A stretch of 64,000 nt of DNA from assembly GCF_009720525.1 (NCBI RefSeq), contig NZ_CP043930.1, forward strand, positions 4,062,501 through 4,126,500. Reading direction: 5' to 3'. This stretch comes from Gimesia benthica. Its GTDB lineage: Bacteria; Planctomycetota; Planctomycetia; Planctomycetales; Planctomycetaceae. Within the stretch, counting starts at the first letter, position 1. The number at the start of each line of letters is the position of its first letter. Below, piece after piece: positions 26,997 to 35,980 of the stretch. A program made the translations under genes and the position numbers. The notes under the pieces are model-generated. The model ran no database searches and was not told the DNA's origin. It worked only from the letters and a program-made list of their open reading frames with translations.

Positions 26997-27455
26997 ATGA
27001 ACTCATATCGAAAAACGACAAATCGGTATTTGAATAGCGTTAGAGCACAGAAGACACATGTGCGGCGTGGATCTTTTGTGCTCATTCCCATGCTGTGTCT
27101 GATTCTGGCGTTAGCAGTCGTGGGGCAAATATTGCAACAGAGTCAAGTCGAGGCCAAGCAGCTCAAGCAGCAACAATACCTGCTTCAAGCTTCCTCATTG
27201 GGAGATGCTGCTGCTCAGAGAGCTGTCAGAAGATTGATTCAAAATACAGACTACGATGGCGAAACCTGGAAAGTAGAGATCGAGTCGATGGGAAAAGTTA
27301 ATTCAGGTGAAGTCGTCATTAAAGTAAAGAAAAACAGACAAATGGAAGACTCACATATCATCACAACAGAGGCGAGTTATCCCGCTGATGATATTTACCG
27401 CGTGCGTGTCATCAGAGAATGGCCAATTACTGTTAAGAGTCAAAACTCAGAATAA
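26997..27455 (+). CDS. Pseudopilin-like protein 3 (GspK / PilX-like)
   Basis: 152 residues. Basic leader, then RRGSFVLIPMLCLILALAVVG (about 23-43), a hydrophobic helix that starts like GspK/PilX proteins (Gly-Ser-Phe, but with no Glu at +5, as is known for K). A helix with LLQASSLGDAAAQRAVRRL follows, the usual PilX/GspK pattern. ATG at 26997, 3 bases after the previous stop. Much shorter than GspK of proteobacteria, so PilX-like is more likely. Confidence 0.62.
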   Translation: MNSYRKTTNRYLNSVRAQKTHVRRGSFVLIPMLCLILALAVVGQILQQSQVEAKQLKQQQYLLQASSLGDAAAQRAVRRLIQNTDYDGETWKVEIESMGKVNSGEVVIKVKKNRQMEDSHIITTEASYPADDIYRVRVIREWPITVKSQNSE

Positions 27456-27499
27456 TAATACTCTACCCCCGCAGGAAAGTCTGATTTAAAGGGAAGATC

Positions 27500-28402
27500 A
27501 TGCCACATTTAGATTTGTTGCCTAAGCTGAAGCTCACGCATAAAAAGAGTGGTTTCACCTTAATTGAGTTGCTGGTCGTGATTGCCATTATCGCAATTCT
27601 CATCGCATTACTCTTGCCAGCTGTGCAGCAGGCAAGAGAGGCGGCCCATCGTGCGTCCTGTAAAAATAATCTGATGCAGATCAATATCGCAATTCAGAAT
27701 TATGAGATGGCGCATAACGTACTGCCTTCCGGGACAATCAATCCTACGGGGCCTGTGCGAAGTGAATCAAAGGGTTATCACGTCAGTTGGATCCTTCAGA
27801 TTCTACCGTATCTCGACGAACGAGTTGCATTCAATAAGTTCAATTTTAAAGAGAGTGTTTATGCCCCGGTGAATAAGCAGGTTGCCGAGTATCAGATTCC
27901 GTTGCTCAGTTGCCCTTCGAACCCTTCTCCGGGAAATACCTATGCAGGGATGCAGAATGACATCGAAGCACCAATCGATGTGAATAATAATGGAGTTCTG
28001 TTTCTCAACAGCAGCGTGCGGTACGACGAAATTCTGGATGGGTCTTCAAAAACAATCTTTGTTGGTGAATTCGCTGGCGGTAATCAACGAGGCTGGGTCT
28101 CAGGAACACGTTCCACATTGAGGAATGCTGGCACCAGTATTAACGCCAAAGGGTTGAACTACTATCCTGGTAAAGCTCAGTTCGATGCACGAACTTCAGA
28201 AGGTGAGTCTACTGAGGCAGCTGGGGAATCGAAGGCAGCCGAAAACCCACTTAGTGTTGGTGGTTTCTCCAGTTATCATACAGGGGGCGCTCAGTTTGGA
28301 CTGGGAGACGGAAGTGTTCGTTTCCTTAGTGAAAACATCGACGAGACCGTCTATCAGGCATTGGCCAACCGACATGATGGTCAATTGCTTCCGGAGTTTT
28401 AA
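27500..28402 (+). CDS. DUF1559 prepilin-like protein A
   Basis: 300 residues of the planctomycete-typical DUF1559 family. N-terminal prepilin motif GFTLIELLVVIAIIAILIAL with Glu at +5, then LLPAVQQAREAAHRASCKNN, then a C-rich/strand domain and the C-terminal GGAQFGLGDGSVRFLSENID that marks the family. Probably a pseudopilin or surface protein processed by prepilin peptidase. ATG at 27500 preceded by AAAGGGAAG. Closest relative is the next gene. Confidence 0.85.
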   Translation: MPHLDLLPKLKLTHKKSGFTLIELLVVIAIIAILIALLLPAVQQAREAAHRASCKNNLMQINIAIQNYEMAHNVLPSGTINPTGPVRSESKGYHVSWILQILPYLDERVAFNKFNFKESVYAPVNKQVAEYQIPLLSCPSNPSPGNTYAGMQNDIEAPIDVNNNGVLFLNSSVRYDEILDGSSKTIFVGEFAGGNQRGWVSGTRSTLRNAGTSINAKGLNYYPGKAQFDARTSEGESTEAAGESKAAENPLSVGGFSSYHTGGAQFGLGDGSVRFLSENIDETVYQALANRHDGQLLPEF

Positions 28403-28469
28403 GTCAGCTGAATCAAGGTGATGAAAGTTTTTTCTTTGACGGGCATTTCCTGCTAATGGGTTCTTATTG

Positions 28470-29438
28470 ATGATCTCTCTACCAGTTAAGAAATCACACT
28501 CTGCAGGCTTTGTATTGATGGAGCTGTGGTGTGTGATTGCTGTCATCGCGATACTGATTGCGCTCCTGCTTCCTGCAGTTCAGTCAGCTCGCGAAGCGGC
28601 ACGAGCGACAACCTGTAAAAATAATCTGATGCAACTCGGAATTGCATTGCAGAATTATCAGATGGCACATCTGGTGCTTCCCTCAGGGACGGTTAATTCC
28701 CAAGGGCCCATTTTGAATCAGCCACAAGGCTATCATGTTGGTTGGGTGATTCAGATACTTCCTTTACTGGACGAGCGGGTGGCGTTCCAGCGTTATGATT
28801 TTGCGAAAGGTGTTTATGACCCGGTCAATTCAGAAATTGCGAACCATAGACTGACCTGTTTTGTGTGTCCTTCCAGTTATCTGGGGGGATATAATTATGC
28901 CGGCTGTCAGAATGACGTTGAGGCCCCGATTGACTCAGATAATCAGGGAGTCTTTTTTTTGAACAGTAGCATTCGCGAAAAGGATCTGAAAGATGGGCGT
29001 GCCTACACCATTTATGTAGGTGAAACGGCCGATGGTGGTTTTTTAAGCTGGACTTCGGGGACATCCTCTACGCTGCGTAATATGGGCACCAAAATTAATC
29101 AGTCCCTGAAATCTCGTATCTCATCACGAGTGGCATTTCCCTATGGTGATTCACGTGAGTATCAGTTCCAAAATGATCCGATGTCCGATAGTTACTTCGA
29201 TGAATATGAAGAGATGACGACAGACGGCAATTCGGATGGAATACGTGAAACGGAAGAACTGACCGCGGAGGAACGCAAATCTTTGCTTCGTGTGGGAGGC
29301 TTTTCAAGTTTCCATGCTGAGGGAGCGCACTTTAGCATGGGAGATACATCCGTGCGTTATATCAGCCAGAAAACCGATTACGAAATTTTAAAACGTCTGG
29401 CCAATCGCCAGGATGGAAATCTGGTTGGGGAGTATTAG
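28470..29438 (+). CDS. DUF1559 prepilin-like protein B (divergent)
   Basis: 323 residues, a tandem copy of the preceding protein. The prepilin motif differs ([20 protein letters not shown]: Trp and Cys inside the helix), but the Glu and the [13 protein letters not shown] block are kept, as is the C-terminal [21 protein letters not shown]. An insertion rich in Asp/Glu (about 235-275) is extra compared with copy A. ATG at 28470 directly follows an in-frame TTG at 28467. Duplication followed by divergence is likely. Confidence 0.8.
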   Translation: MISLPVKKSHSAGFVLMELWCVIAVIAILIALLLPAVQSAREAARATTCKNNLMQLGIALQNYQMAHLVLPSGTVNSQGPILNQPQGYHVGWVIQILPLLDERVAFQRYDFAKGVYDPVNSEIANHRLTCFVCPSSYLGGYNYAGCQNDVEAPIDSDNQGVFFLNSSIREKDLKDGRAYTIYVGETADGGFLSWTSGTSSTLRNMGTKINQSLKSRISSRVAFPYGDSREYQFQNDPMSDSYFDEYEEMTTDGNSDGIRETEELTAEERKSLLRVGGFSSFHAEGAHFSMGDTSVRYISQKTDYEILKRLANRQDGNLVGEY

Positions 29439-29447
29439 ATTTCCAGT

Positions 29448-31307
29448 ATGAAGGCGCGAATTATTAAATTCAGATTCAGATGGAAGAACATTATGGTCCT
29501 TCCTCTGCTCTTGATTACGTCACGGGCTTTCGCACTGGAAATACATGAAATTCGCTGGTCATTCCAGGACCGTCCTGTAGCGTATCATTTTAACCCTGTT
29601 ACTTTTCTGATTGAAAATAATCAGGAATCTCCGTTTGAAGGCGAGCTGCGCTTTCAGCCGGAGTCATTTCGGGGACAGCCGATCGGCTTGGCGATCTCAA
29701 CTTCGGTTTACATTGCCCCCCATGATACGAAATGGGTGCAGCTCTATCCCTACTTTTCAGAATCGAATGCCAACTGGACAGCAACCTGGCAAGAGGGAGA
29801 AAAGCAGAATTCAAAATCATTTCTCGCGCCTGTACCTGTCAAGACAAAGGCGATCGTACAGCTTATCAGTGCTGGAAGCCTGGAACGGGGACTACCTGGG
29901 ATTAAGCAGTACCCGGAAGAAATATTTCCTCCACTGACTGATGCGGTAGATTCTCTGGAAACCGTTGTATTAGACCATGTCCCCAGGTGGGATAAAGCAC
30001 GCAGAACGGCTTTTATACAATGGATCTATCTGGGGGGAACGCTTCATTTATTTCAAAATACGCAAGGCGAAGATCAAGTATTTCCAGAAACCTTTTCTCC
30101 CTTAAATCAGAGCTCGTCTTTGATCAGATACGGGCAAGGTAGAATTATTCGACATCCACAAAAAATCAACCAGCTTTCGTCGAACGATATTAATACATTG
30201 GTTCAGAGTACACGGAAAAAATCTGAGAATTTATCAGATCAAGCAGATATATTAACTGAAGCATATTACTTCGATTCAGATAGTGGATACTACCCGCACG
30301 CAGATATATTTTATTACCAGATGAGTGATGAAGAAATCCTGACTACCCTGACAGAAATGAGTAAACCGCATCGAATCTGGTATCTCAATTTTTTTCTCGC
30401 GTTTTTGTATTTACTTGTGGTGGGGCCGGGATATTACTTTGCAACCAGACTGTCCCGAAGAATTCACCAATATTATTTATGGTATTTTCTGGGCATTGTG
30501 ATTTTCAGTCTGATTTTCTATGTGAGTGGAAAATATAGTTCGAATCAGAACTCCCAGGTTCACTCCCTTATGCTGGCTTCAGTAATGCCAGATCAGGATA
30601 TGATTCAGAGTGAATGGTCCAGTCTGGGAATGGTGACAGGAGGCACTTACGAGATTACACACGAAGGCGAGGAACATCTCTATGCAGCCTGTAATGAATT
30701 CTCTCGGGTCAATGGGGTCTGTAAGAGTGGATCGCAGGGAATGATGCACCTCGAAATCCCTCCCAATTCTTCACAAGGTTATTTACATAAATTCAGAACC
30801 AGTAAAACGGGATTTGCCGTCTCAGTTGAATCCGTACTAAAAAACGAATCAGGCCTGGAAGCGCTCGCACTGAGAATCGATGATAAGTTTCCGACAAGAA
30901 TCATACAGATTTACTTTCTGGCTGGTTCGAAGTTATATGAACTCAAACAGGAACAGGATCGCCTGGTTTTTCGTGGCAGATCGCTGGATGTCGCCTCTGT
31001 GTTATATTCTTCTCCCCAGTATCAATCTGGCGCCTGGGCAACTTTCAGTTTGACTGGGACCTTCAAACTGAAAGAGAGAGAGGTAGATGATTCGCTTGAC
31101 CAGTTGTTTCCTGTTCTATTAAGCCGTGTGACAGGATTTTCAGGAGATCAATATCTCAATGTGCAACGAGCCGTCGAGAGTACCGGGAAGCTGCTGGTTC
31201 TAGGTGAAACGCCGGAAACCCTCTTTTTAAAATCTCCGCAAGTAACGAAAAAAAAAGGTCATGTTCTATATTCTCTCGATGTTCCGTTGAACGAACAGTT
31301 CGACTGA
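29448..31307 (+). CDS. Large membrane protein with beta N-terminus and GATase-like region
   Basis: 619 residues, function unknown. A signal peptide or first helix (about 15-31), a beta-rich extracytoplasmic region, a segment reminiscent of the glutamine-amidotransferase-like fold (VVLDHVPRWDKARRTAFIQWIYLGG, about 175-200), then a pair of membrane helices (about 310-330 and 345-365) and a beta-rich C-terminus. Such proteins occur in planctomycetes beside ABC-type transport genes. It starts 9 bases after the DUF1559 gene and ends 10 bases before the permease, so an operon is likely. No enzymatic residues are obvious. Confidence 0.65.
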   Translation: MKARIIKFRFRWKNIMVLPLLLITSRAFALEIHEIRWSFQDRPVAYHFNPVTFLIENNQESPFEGELRFQPESFRGQPIGLAISTSVYIAPHDTKWVQLYPYFSESNANWTATWQEGEKQNSKSFLAPVPVKTKAIVQLISAGSLERGLPGIKQYPEEIFPPLTDAVDSLETVVLDHVPRWDKARRTAFIQWIYLGGTLHLFQNTQGEDQVFPETFSPLNQSSSLIRYGQGRIIRHPQKINQLSSNDINTLVQSTRKKSENLSDQADILTEAYYFDSDSGYYPHADIFYYQMSDEEILTTLTEMSKPHRIWYLNFFLAFLYLLVVGPGYYFATRLSRRIHQYYLWYFLGIVIFSLIFYVSGKYSSNQNSQVHSLMLASVMPDQDMIQSEWSSLGMVTGGTYEITHEGEEHLYAACNEFSRVNGVCKSGSQGMMHLEIPPNSSQGYLHKFRTSKTGFAVSVESVLKNESGLEALALRIDDKFPTRIIQIYFLAGSKLYELKQEQDRLVFRGRSLDVASVLYSSPQYQSGAWATFSLTGTFKLKEREVDDSLDQLFPVLLSRVTGFSGDQYLNVQRAVESTGKLLVLGETPETLFLKSPQVTKKKGHVLYSLDVPLNEQFD

Positions 31308-31317
31308 AAGAGGCTCT

Positions 31318-32892
31318 ATGTTTCGCGGATCTTTGATCTTCACCAATTTTGCACTCAAGAAAGATGTACAACTCAGGAAAATACATCTATTTCGATTTGC
31401 GAGCATTGGTCTCGTATTTATCCTTTTTTTTTCTTCGTGGCTCAGCAGTGCACGCATTGGTTCTCCGGGGCTTGATTTTTTTACAAAAATTGTCTGGCTC
31501 AATTTCTGGCTCGTGACTCTTGCTGGAATTGGGATTTTTTCTACCGCGATTACTGAAGAAAAAGAAGAAGAAACACTTCCCTTGCTCAAGCTGGCTGGCA
31601 TTAGTTCTCTGGGATTACTCCTGGGAAAATCGACTGTCAGAGCAGTCCGTATCATTTTACTGATCCTGGCACAGTTGCCGTTTCTGATTCTGGCCGTCGC
31701 ACTGGGAGGAATTACCCCCCTTCAGATATTTGCAACACTTTTGGCGATGGTGGCATATGTCATACTGATTTCAAATCTGGCACTACTTTGTTCTGTATAT
31801 GCCAGACGTTCGGGGACTGCGATTGCCCTCGTAATGATCCTGCTTTTTTTTCTGTTCGTGCTACCAATACTGCTTTCAGAAACGTTTGCAGATCTGCAAT
31901 CTCGTGGATTGATTGATTCTCAGGGGTTTATCGCTCAAGGGGTTGAGTTGATTCATCACCTGAGTCAGCAGATTTCCGTTATTGAACGTTTTCAAACAAT
32001 ACTGCAGGTGGGATTTAAAGAGTCGGTTCTCAGCATGCAGGTTGTAAGTAATATTATGATAGGTGTTGTCGCTTTTTTTGCTGCCTGGGCCTGTTTTGAA
32101 CCCTGGTCCCTTCGTACTGATGCAGGAAGGGTTAGCAATCCAAAGCCAAGTCTGAAAACGCGTCTTCGTAACAGTCGTCCCGGGCAGATGGCATTTGTGT
32201 GGAAAGAGTTTCAGTTTAATTCTGGAGGCAAGCAGGCATTTATTCTCAAACTGGTTATCTATCCTCTACTGGTTGTGCTCATCACAGCGGGAGGGATGTT
32301 TCTGGATGGTTTTTCTTCCGTATCATTTATCTCGTCATACAGTTGGCGAGGAATGATGAGTACATCGCTGTTGTTACTTAGTGCAGGGTTTATAGTCGAA
32401 AGTACTCTATACGTTTCGCAGATGTTTCGAGATGAGCATAGACAAAAGATGCTGCCATTAATGCTTTTACTTCCACATTCTCTCTCGAGGATTATTTATG
32501 AAAAAACTGTGGGGCTAAGTCTGGCACTCATTCCAGTTGCCAGTGGGATCCTTCTGATTGTAATACTGGCACCTGACAGTCTACTGGAAATGGTTGACAT
32601 CAGCTGGCAGATTTACATCCCACTGATCATGGTCCAATATGTCGTCTTTTTACATCTGCTGGCTTACTATTCCCTGGTAGTGCGCTGGGGCGCGCTGGCG
32701 ATTGCAATTGGTAGCTTGATCCTACTGCAGGCCTGTCTGACACCGTTTTTGCAGATAATGTATTTTTTCTTTCATTTCTCAATCGGCGCAAACGGTATTA
32801 TCATGCCAGCGTTTTATCTGAGTCTGATCAGTTGTGTTGTCTTGCAGTTCCTGATTTCAGGTAAACTGCGTCAGATCGCAGCAGAGGAGTAA
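31318..32892 (+). CDS. ABC-2-type transporter permease (no ATPase beside it)
   Basis: 524 residues with about 12 membrane helices. Layout and segments such as ATAITEEKEEETLPLLKLAG-like motif (seen as STAITEEKEEETLPLLKLA, about 79-97) and IALVMILLFFLFVLP are typical of the ABC-2 permease family, with a second similar half (FRDEHRQKMLPLMLLLPHS, about 369-387). A transport ATPase gene was not found next to it. ATG at 31318, AAAGAGG upstream, 10 bases after the previous gene. Confidence 0.75.
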   Translation: MFRGSLIFTNFALKKDVQLRKIHLFRFASIGLVFILFFSSWLSSARIGSPGLDFFTKIVWLNFWLVTLAGIGIFSTAITEEKEEETLPLLKLAGISSLGLLLGKSTVRAVRIILLILAQLPFLILAVALGGITPLQIFATLLAMVAYVILISNLALLCSVYARRSGTAIALVMILLFFLFVLPILLSETFADLQSRGLIDSQGFIAQGVELIHHLSQQISVIERFQTILQVGFKESVLSMQVVSNIMIGVVAFFAAWACFEPWSLRTDAGRVSNPKPSLKTRLRNSRPGQMAFVWKEFQFNSGGKQAFILKLVIYPLLVVLITAGGMFLDGFSSVSFISSYSWRGMMSTSLLLLSAGFIVESTLYVSQMFRDEHRQKMLPLMLLLPHSLSRIIYEKTVGLSLALIPVASGILLIVILAPDSLLEMVDISWQIYIPLIMVQYVVFLHLLAYYSLVVRWGALAIAIGSLILLQACLTPFLQIMYFFFHFSIGANGIIMPAFYLSLISCVVLQFLISGKLRQIAAEE

Positions 32893-32910
32893 AAACTAGT
32901 TGGCCATTGG

Positions 32911-33855
32911 TCAATTGCGAGTAAAAACCTGCTTTAGATGATGACCAGCCAACTGTACGGCTTCATACGCACGGTCGAAGACATCAGAACGCCGGAAAAA
33001 TCCATGGATCATATCTTCAAAATTGATATGGGTCACATCGACTCCCGAGGTCTGCATTTGTTCGACGTACTGTACCACTTCTGTGTAGAGAGGATCGTAT
33101 CCCGCAGTAATCACCAGGGCCTCGGGAAGTCCCGTCAACTCTTTACAACGCAATGGAGAAGCATAGATTTCTCGACCCGATGATTCGTCTGGCAGATATT
33201 GGTCCCAAAACCACTGCATTGCTTTTCTGGTCAGGAAATAATTTGTCGCATATTTATGATAGGACTCAGTTTCAAAGAAATAATTCGTTACTGGATAAAC
33301 CAGCATCTGGTAATTTAAGCTGATGTTCTCTGCTTCCCTGGCTTTGAGGGCCACCGCTGTGGCGAGATTCCCGCCGGCACTATCACCTCCAATCGCAATT
33401 CGACTACGATCGAGATGTAAAGTATCTGCCTGATCTGTAATCCAATGTGTCGCTGTAAAAGCATCCTGAAAGGGAATAGGGTACGGGTATTCCGGAGCCA
33501 TCCGGTAATCAACAGAGATCACTTTACAACCAGCGTTTCCAGCCAGATCCTGGCATAGACCGTCGTAGGCATCGAGGGTTCCCATGACCCAGCCCCCGCC
33601 GTGAAAATATATCAGTGCGGGCCACTTGTCGGGGGGAGTAGCATCAGAGGTAATTGCAGGAGTATATATCCGAGCTTCGATCCGGGAGTCATCGACGGGA
33701 ATAAAAATACTTTCAATCTGAGCAGCTGGTAAATGGGGTTCAGGTGATGGAGTTAATGTTGAGCGTATGAACTCCGGAGTCATTTCTTCAAACGGAGGTA
33801 AATCTATCTGAGCAATTTCATCTAGGTAACGTGCAACCTGGGGATGGACTGGCAT
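32911..33855 (-). CDS. Alpha/beta hydrolase, hormone-sensitive-lipase (HSL) type
   Basis: 314 residues from ATG at 33855 with AGGAAG 5 bases upstream; an in-frame longer start at 33900 is not needed. HSL hallmarks: oxyanion motif HGGGW (85-89), nucleophile Ser159 in GGDSAGGN, and the Asp/His towards the C-terminus (YDPLYTE; MIHGFFRR). No signal peptide, so probably cytoplasmic esterase. Convergent with the ABC permease. Confidence 0.88.
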   Translation of the reverse strand: MPVHPQVARYLDEIAQIDLPPFEEMTPEFIRSTLTPSPEPHLPAAQIESIFIPVDDSRIEARIYTPAITSDATPPDKWPALIYFHGGGWVMGTLDAYDGLCQDLAGNAGCKVISVDYRMAPEYPYPIPFQDAFTATHWITDQADTLHLDRSRIAIGGDSAGGNLATAVALKAREAENISLNYQMLVYPVTNYFFETESYHKYATNYFLTRKAMQWFWDQYLPDESSGREIYASPLRCKELTGLPEALVITAGYDPLYTEVVQYVEQMQTSGVDVTHINFEDMIHGFFRRSDVFDRAYEAVQLAGHHLKQVFTRN

Positions 33856-34128
33856 TAGATCTTCCTGAAATTGATGGCAGTTAGAGGCGGTGCAACTCAA
33901 TAAATGCTATATATAGTCAGAATATAGTGCGGACTGATTATAGCGAATAGGCCGATTGGGCTGCCATGGATTGCTGAATAGATAAAAAAATAAAAGCCCC
34001 TTTCCAAAGGTGAGTTTGTTTGTGACCTATTGTTATTACAGAGAAGCCCGTATCTATATCTAATTCTCCTCAATGCAGCAGGCTCATGCTCTCGCTGATA
34101 TCCGCTGTACCAACAGGTAAGTCTAGTT

Positions 34129-35229
34129 ATGTCCCCACAACCGATTCGTGTTTTAATCGTAGATGATTCAGCTGTCATTCGCGGCCTGATTTCCAAGTCT
34201 CTTGAGCAAGAGCCCGAAATCATCGTTGCTGGTACTGCGATGAACGGGGAACGGGCTTTGAGTTGGATGCGTACGAATCCTGTGGATGTCGTGATCCTCG
34301 ATGTTGAGATGCCTGTCATGGATGGATTGACGGCATTACAGAGAATTCAGTGTGACTTTCCGGATGTTCCTGTGATCATGGCCAGTGGTCTGACCAGTCA
34401 GGGGGCGAAAACTACGGTCAAAGCGCTTTCACTGGGCGCTGTAGGATGTGTTGCAAAACCGCAGACGGCAAGTGCAGCGGAAAGTATTCGAGTACTCTCT
34501 CGCGAATTGGTCATGATGATCAAGGCGGTAGCTGGCAAACGCAGTTCCACAACTCAGACTGTCACTCCTTCTTCTTCTGTGCGAACCGAGGCCCCTGCTG
34601 CTTCTCCCGCTTCAACACCGTTGTTTAAGAGAAATATCAAGTTTTACAAGCAACCAGAGGTGCTCGTGATTGGGACCAGCACTGGTGGGCCTAAGGCTCT
34701 GGCTGAATTAATGCCACAGATACCAGTTGATTTCCCGATGCCGATTCTGATCGTACAGCACATGCCTCCCGGGTTTACAGAAATTCTGGCTTCTCACATT
34801 CAGAAGGATAGCGGGCGAATCACTGTAGAAGCAAAGCACGATCAACCATTGGAGTCGAATAAGACATACGTTGCCCCTGGAGGCAGTCATATGCTTATAG
34901 GTGAAAAGAATGGTCAGAAAGTAACTTTGATCAATCAGGCGCCTCCAGAGCATTTCTGTCGTCCCTCAGTCAATCCTTTATTCCGAACAGCTGCAGAACA
35001 CTATGGAAGTGCCACACTGGCTGTGATGCTGACAGGTATGGGTGAAGATGGAATCGAGGGAAGTCACGAGGTTGCTCGTGTCGGCGGGACAATCATCGCT
35101 CAGGACGAAGCTTCCAGTGTTGTCTGGGGTATGCCTGCCGCTGTCGTCATGGCAGGACTGGCAGACAAGGTATTGCCCCTCTCAGAGATTGCCGCAGAAA
35201 TCAAATCTCACTGCCTGGTCCGTGCCTGA
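34129..35229 (+). CDS. cheB: Chemotaxis response regulator / protein-glutamate methylesterase CheB
   Basis: 366 residues. N-terminal receiver domain with VDD (11-13), phospho-acceptor Asp58 in VVILDVEMP; linker rich in Ser/Thr/Ala (about 138-165); C-terminal methylesterase with Ser184 in GTSTGGPKA, His211 in VQHMPPGFT and Asp307 in TGMGEDG. It removes methyl groups from chemoreceptors and feeds signal adaptation. Here it stands alone: cheA, cheW, cheR and receptors are not next to it. ATG at 34129. Confidence 0.92.
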   Translation: MSPQPIRVLIVDDSAVIRGLISKSLEQEPEIIVAGTAMNGERALSWMRTNPVDVVILDVEMPVMDGLTALQRIQCDFPDVPVIMASGLTSQGAKTTVKALSLGAVGCVAKPQTASAAESIRVLSRELVMMIKAVAGKRSSTTQTVTPSSSVRTEAPAASPASTPLFKRNIKFYKQPEVLVIGTSTGGPKALAELMPQIPVDFPMPILIVQHMPPGFTEILASHIQKDSGRITVEAKHDQPLESNKTYVAPGGSHMLIGEKNGQKVTLINQAPPEHFCRPSVNPLFRTAAEHYGSATLAVMLTGMGEDGIEGSHEVARVGGTIIAQDEASSVVWGMPAAVVMAGLADKVLPLSEIAAEIKSHCLVRA

Positions 35230-35590
35230 GCTGAGCCTGATTGAAAGGCTTCCAGCCACCTGGTGAAATATCGCCATAATCGGTATCTTTGCGACGATCC
35301 GTCCATCGTGGAGAATCACTTTAACAGTCGATTTTCAAATATGGTTGCGGATTTGATCAGGTAGGTTTCGATAACTAAAAATGACCTGATATAGGCTATA
35401 ACCAACTTTAGTGCTAGCCGGTTATTATCAGATTCACGACTAGTTTACCAACCATGAGACAGCATCCCTGATCTTATCTGATTACTGATGAAACAGGTAG
35501 CGGTCTGGTTCTCAGAATTCACTCTTGCCGAACTGAACCAGCTGTAACTTGATCGTTGCAGATTTCATTTTTAATTCAGATTTTGTTGAT

Positions 35591-35634
35591 CGCCAGTATC
35601 GTTCACCCCCCTCTGAACGGTGCTGGCGTTTTTT
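35591..35634 (+). terminator. Rho-independent terminator
   Basis: Inverted repeat with a 6-bp base arm CGCCAG/CTGGCG, one mismatch, then an 8-bp arm ATCGTTCA/TGAACGGT (one G-U) and a C-rich loop, followed by T6 (35629-35634). Oriented for plus-strand transcripts; much further from cheB than expected. Confidence 0.82.
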
Positions 35635-35860
35635 ATTGATTGGTTCATCTCTTCTATATTGCACTTCAGTTTGAATGGCTCGCTTTGCTCAAAGCTGACT
35701 GACTTGTCTGGTAGAAACCTGTTGCGCCTCCCTATAACTGTCATCCTCGTTGAATTCCTCACTCTCCGAATCCTCTGACTCACATTCTTACAATCTCTTG
35801 AGTAATAGTGTTTCTTTGATGACCGGTTTTTATTTAGAAGATACATTTTTAAGGAGGTGA

Positions 35861-35902
35861 ATGCCCCAGTTTCAGGGCGGTGAATCTACTCTTCTCCGGT
35901 AA
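35861..35902 (+). CDS. Possible leader peptide upstream of hybrid kinase
   Basis: A 13-codon frame (MPQFQGGESTLLR) beginning at ATG 35861, with AAGGAGGTGA (35851-35860) directly in front: a 10-base perfect match to the 16S rRNA 3' end. Spacing is short (3 bases after AGGAGG). The frame overlaps the next short frame by TAATG. Could be a regulatory leader of the kinase gene 78 bases downstream, which itself has no clear ribosome binding site. Confidence 0.35.
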   Translation: MPQFQGGESTLLR

Positions 35903-35980
35903 TGACCACAGGCAGCTGACGCAACAGCGCTTCATCTGCAGCTTCTCCATCGAAAACTGAACCAGCGCTGTCTGAATCTA

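Larger units (their letters stand above)
35230..35980. other. 751-base intergenic region between cheB and the hybrid kinase
   Basis: No protein gene supported except a possible 13-codon leader (35861-35902). It holds a strong rho-independent terminator 362 bases after the cheB stop and AT-rich stretches. The distance from cheB leaves room for an untranslated transcript or small RNA before the terminator. Confidence 0.5.
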
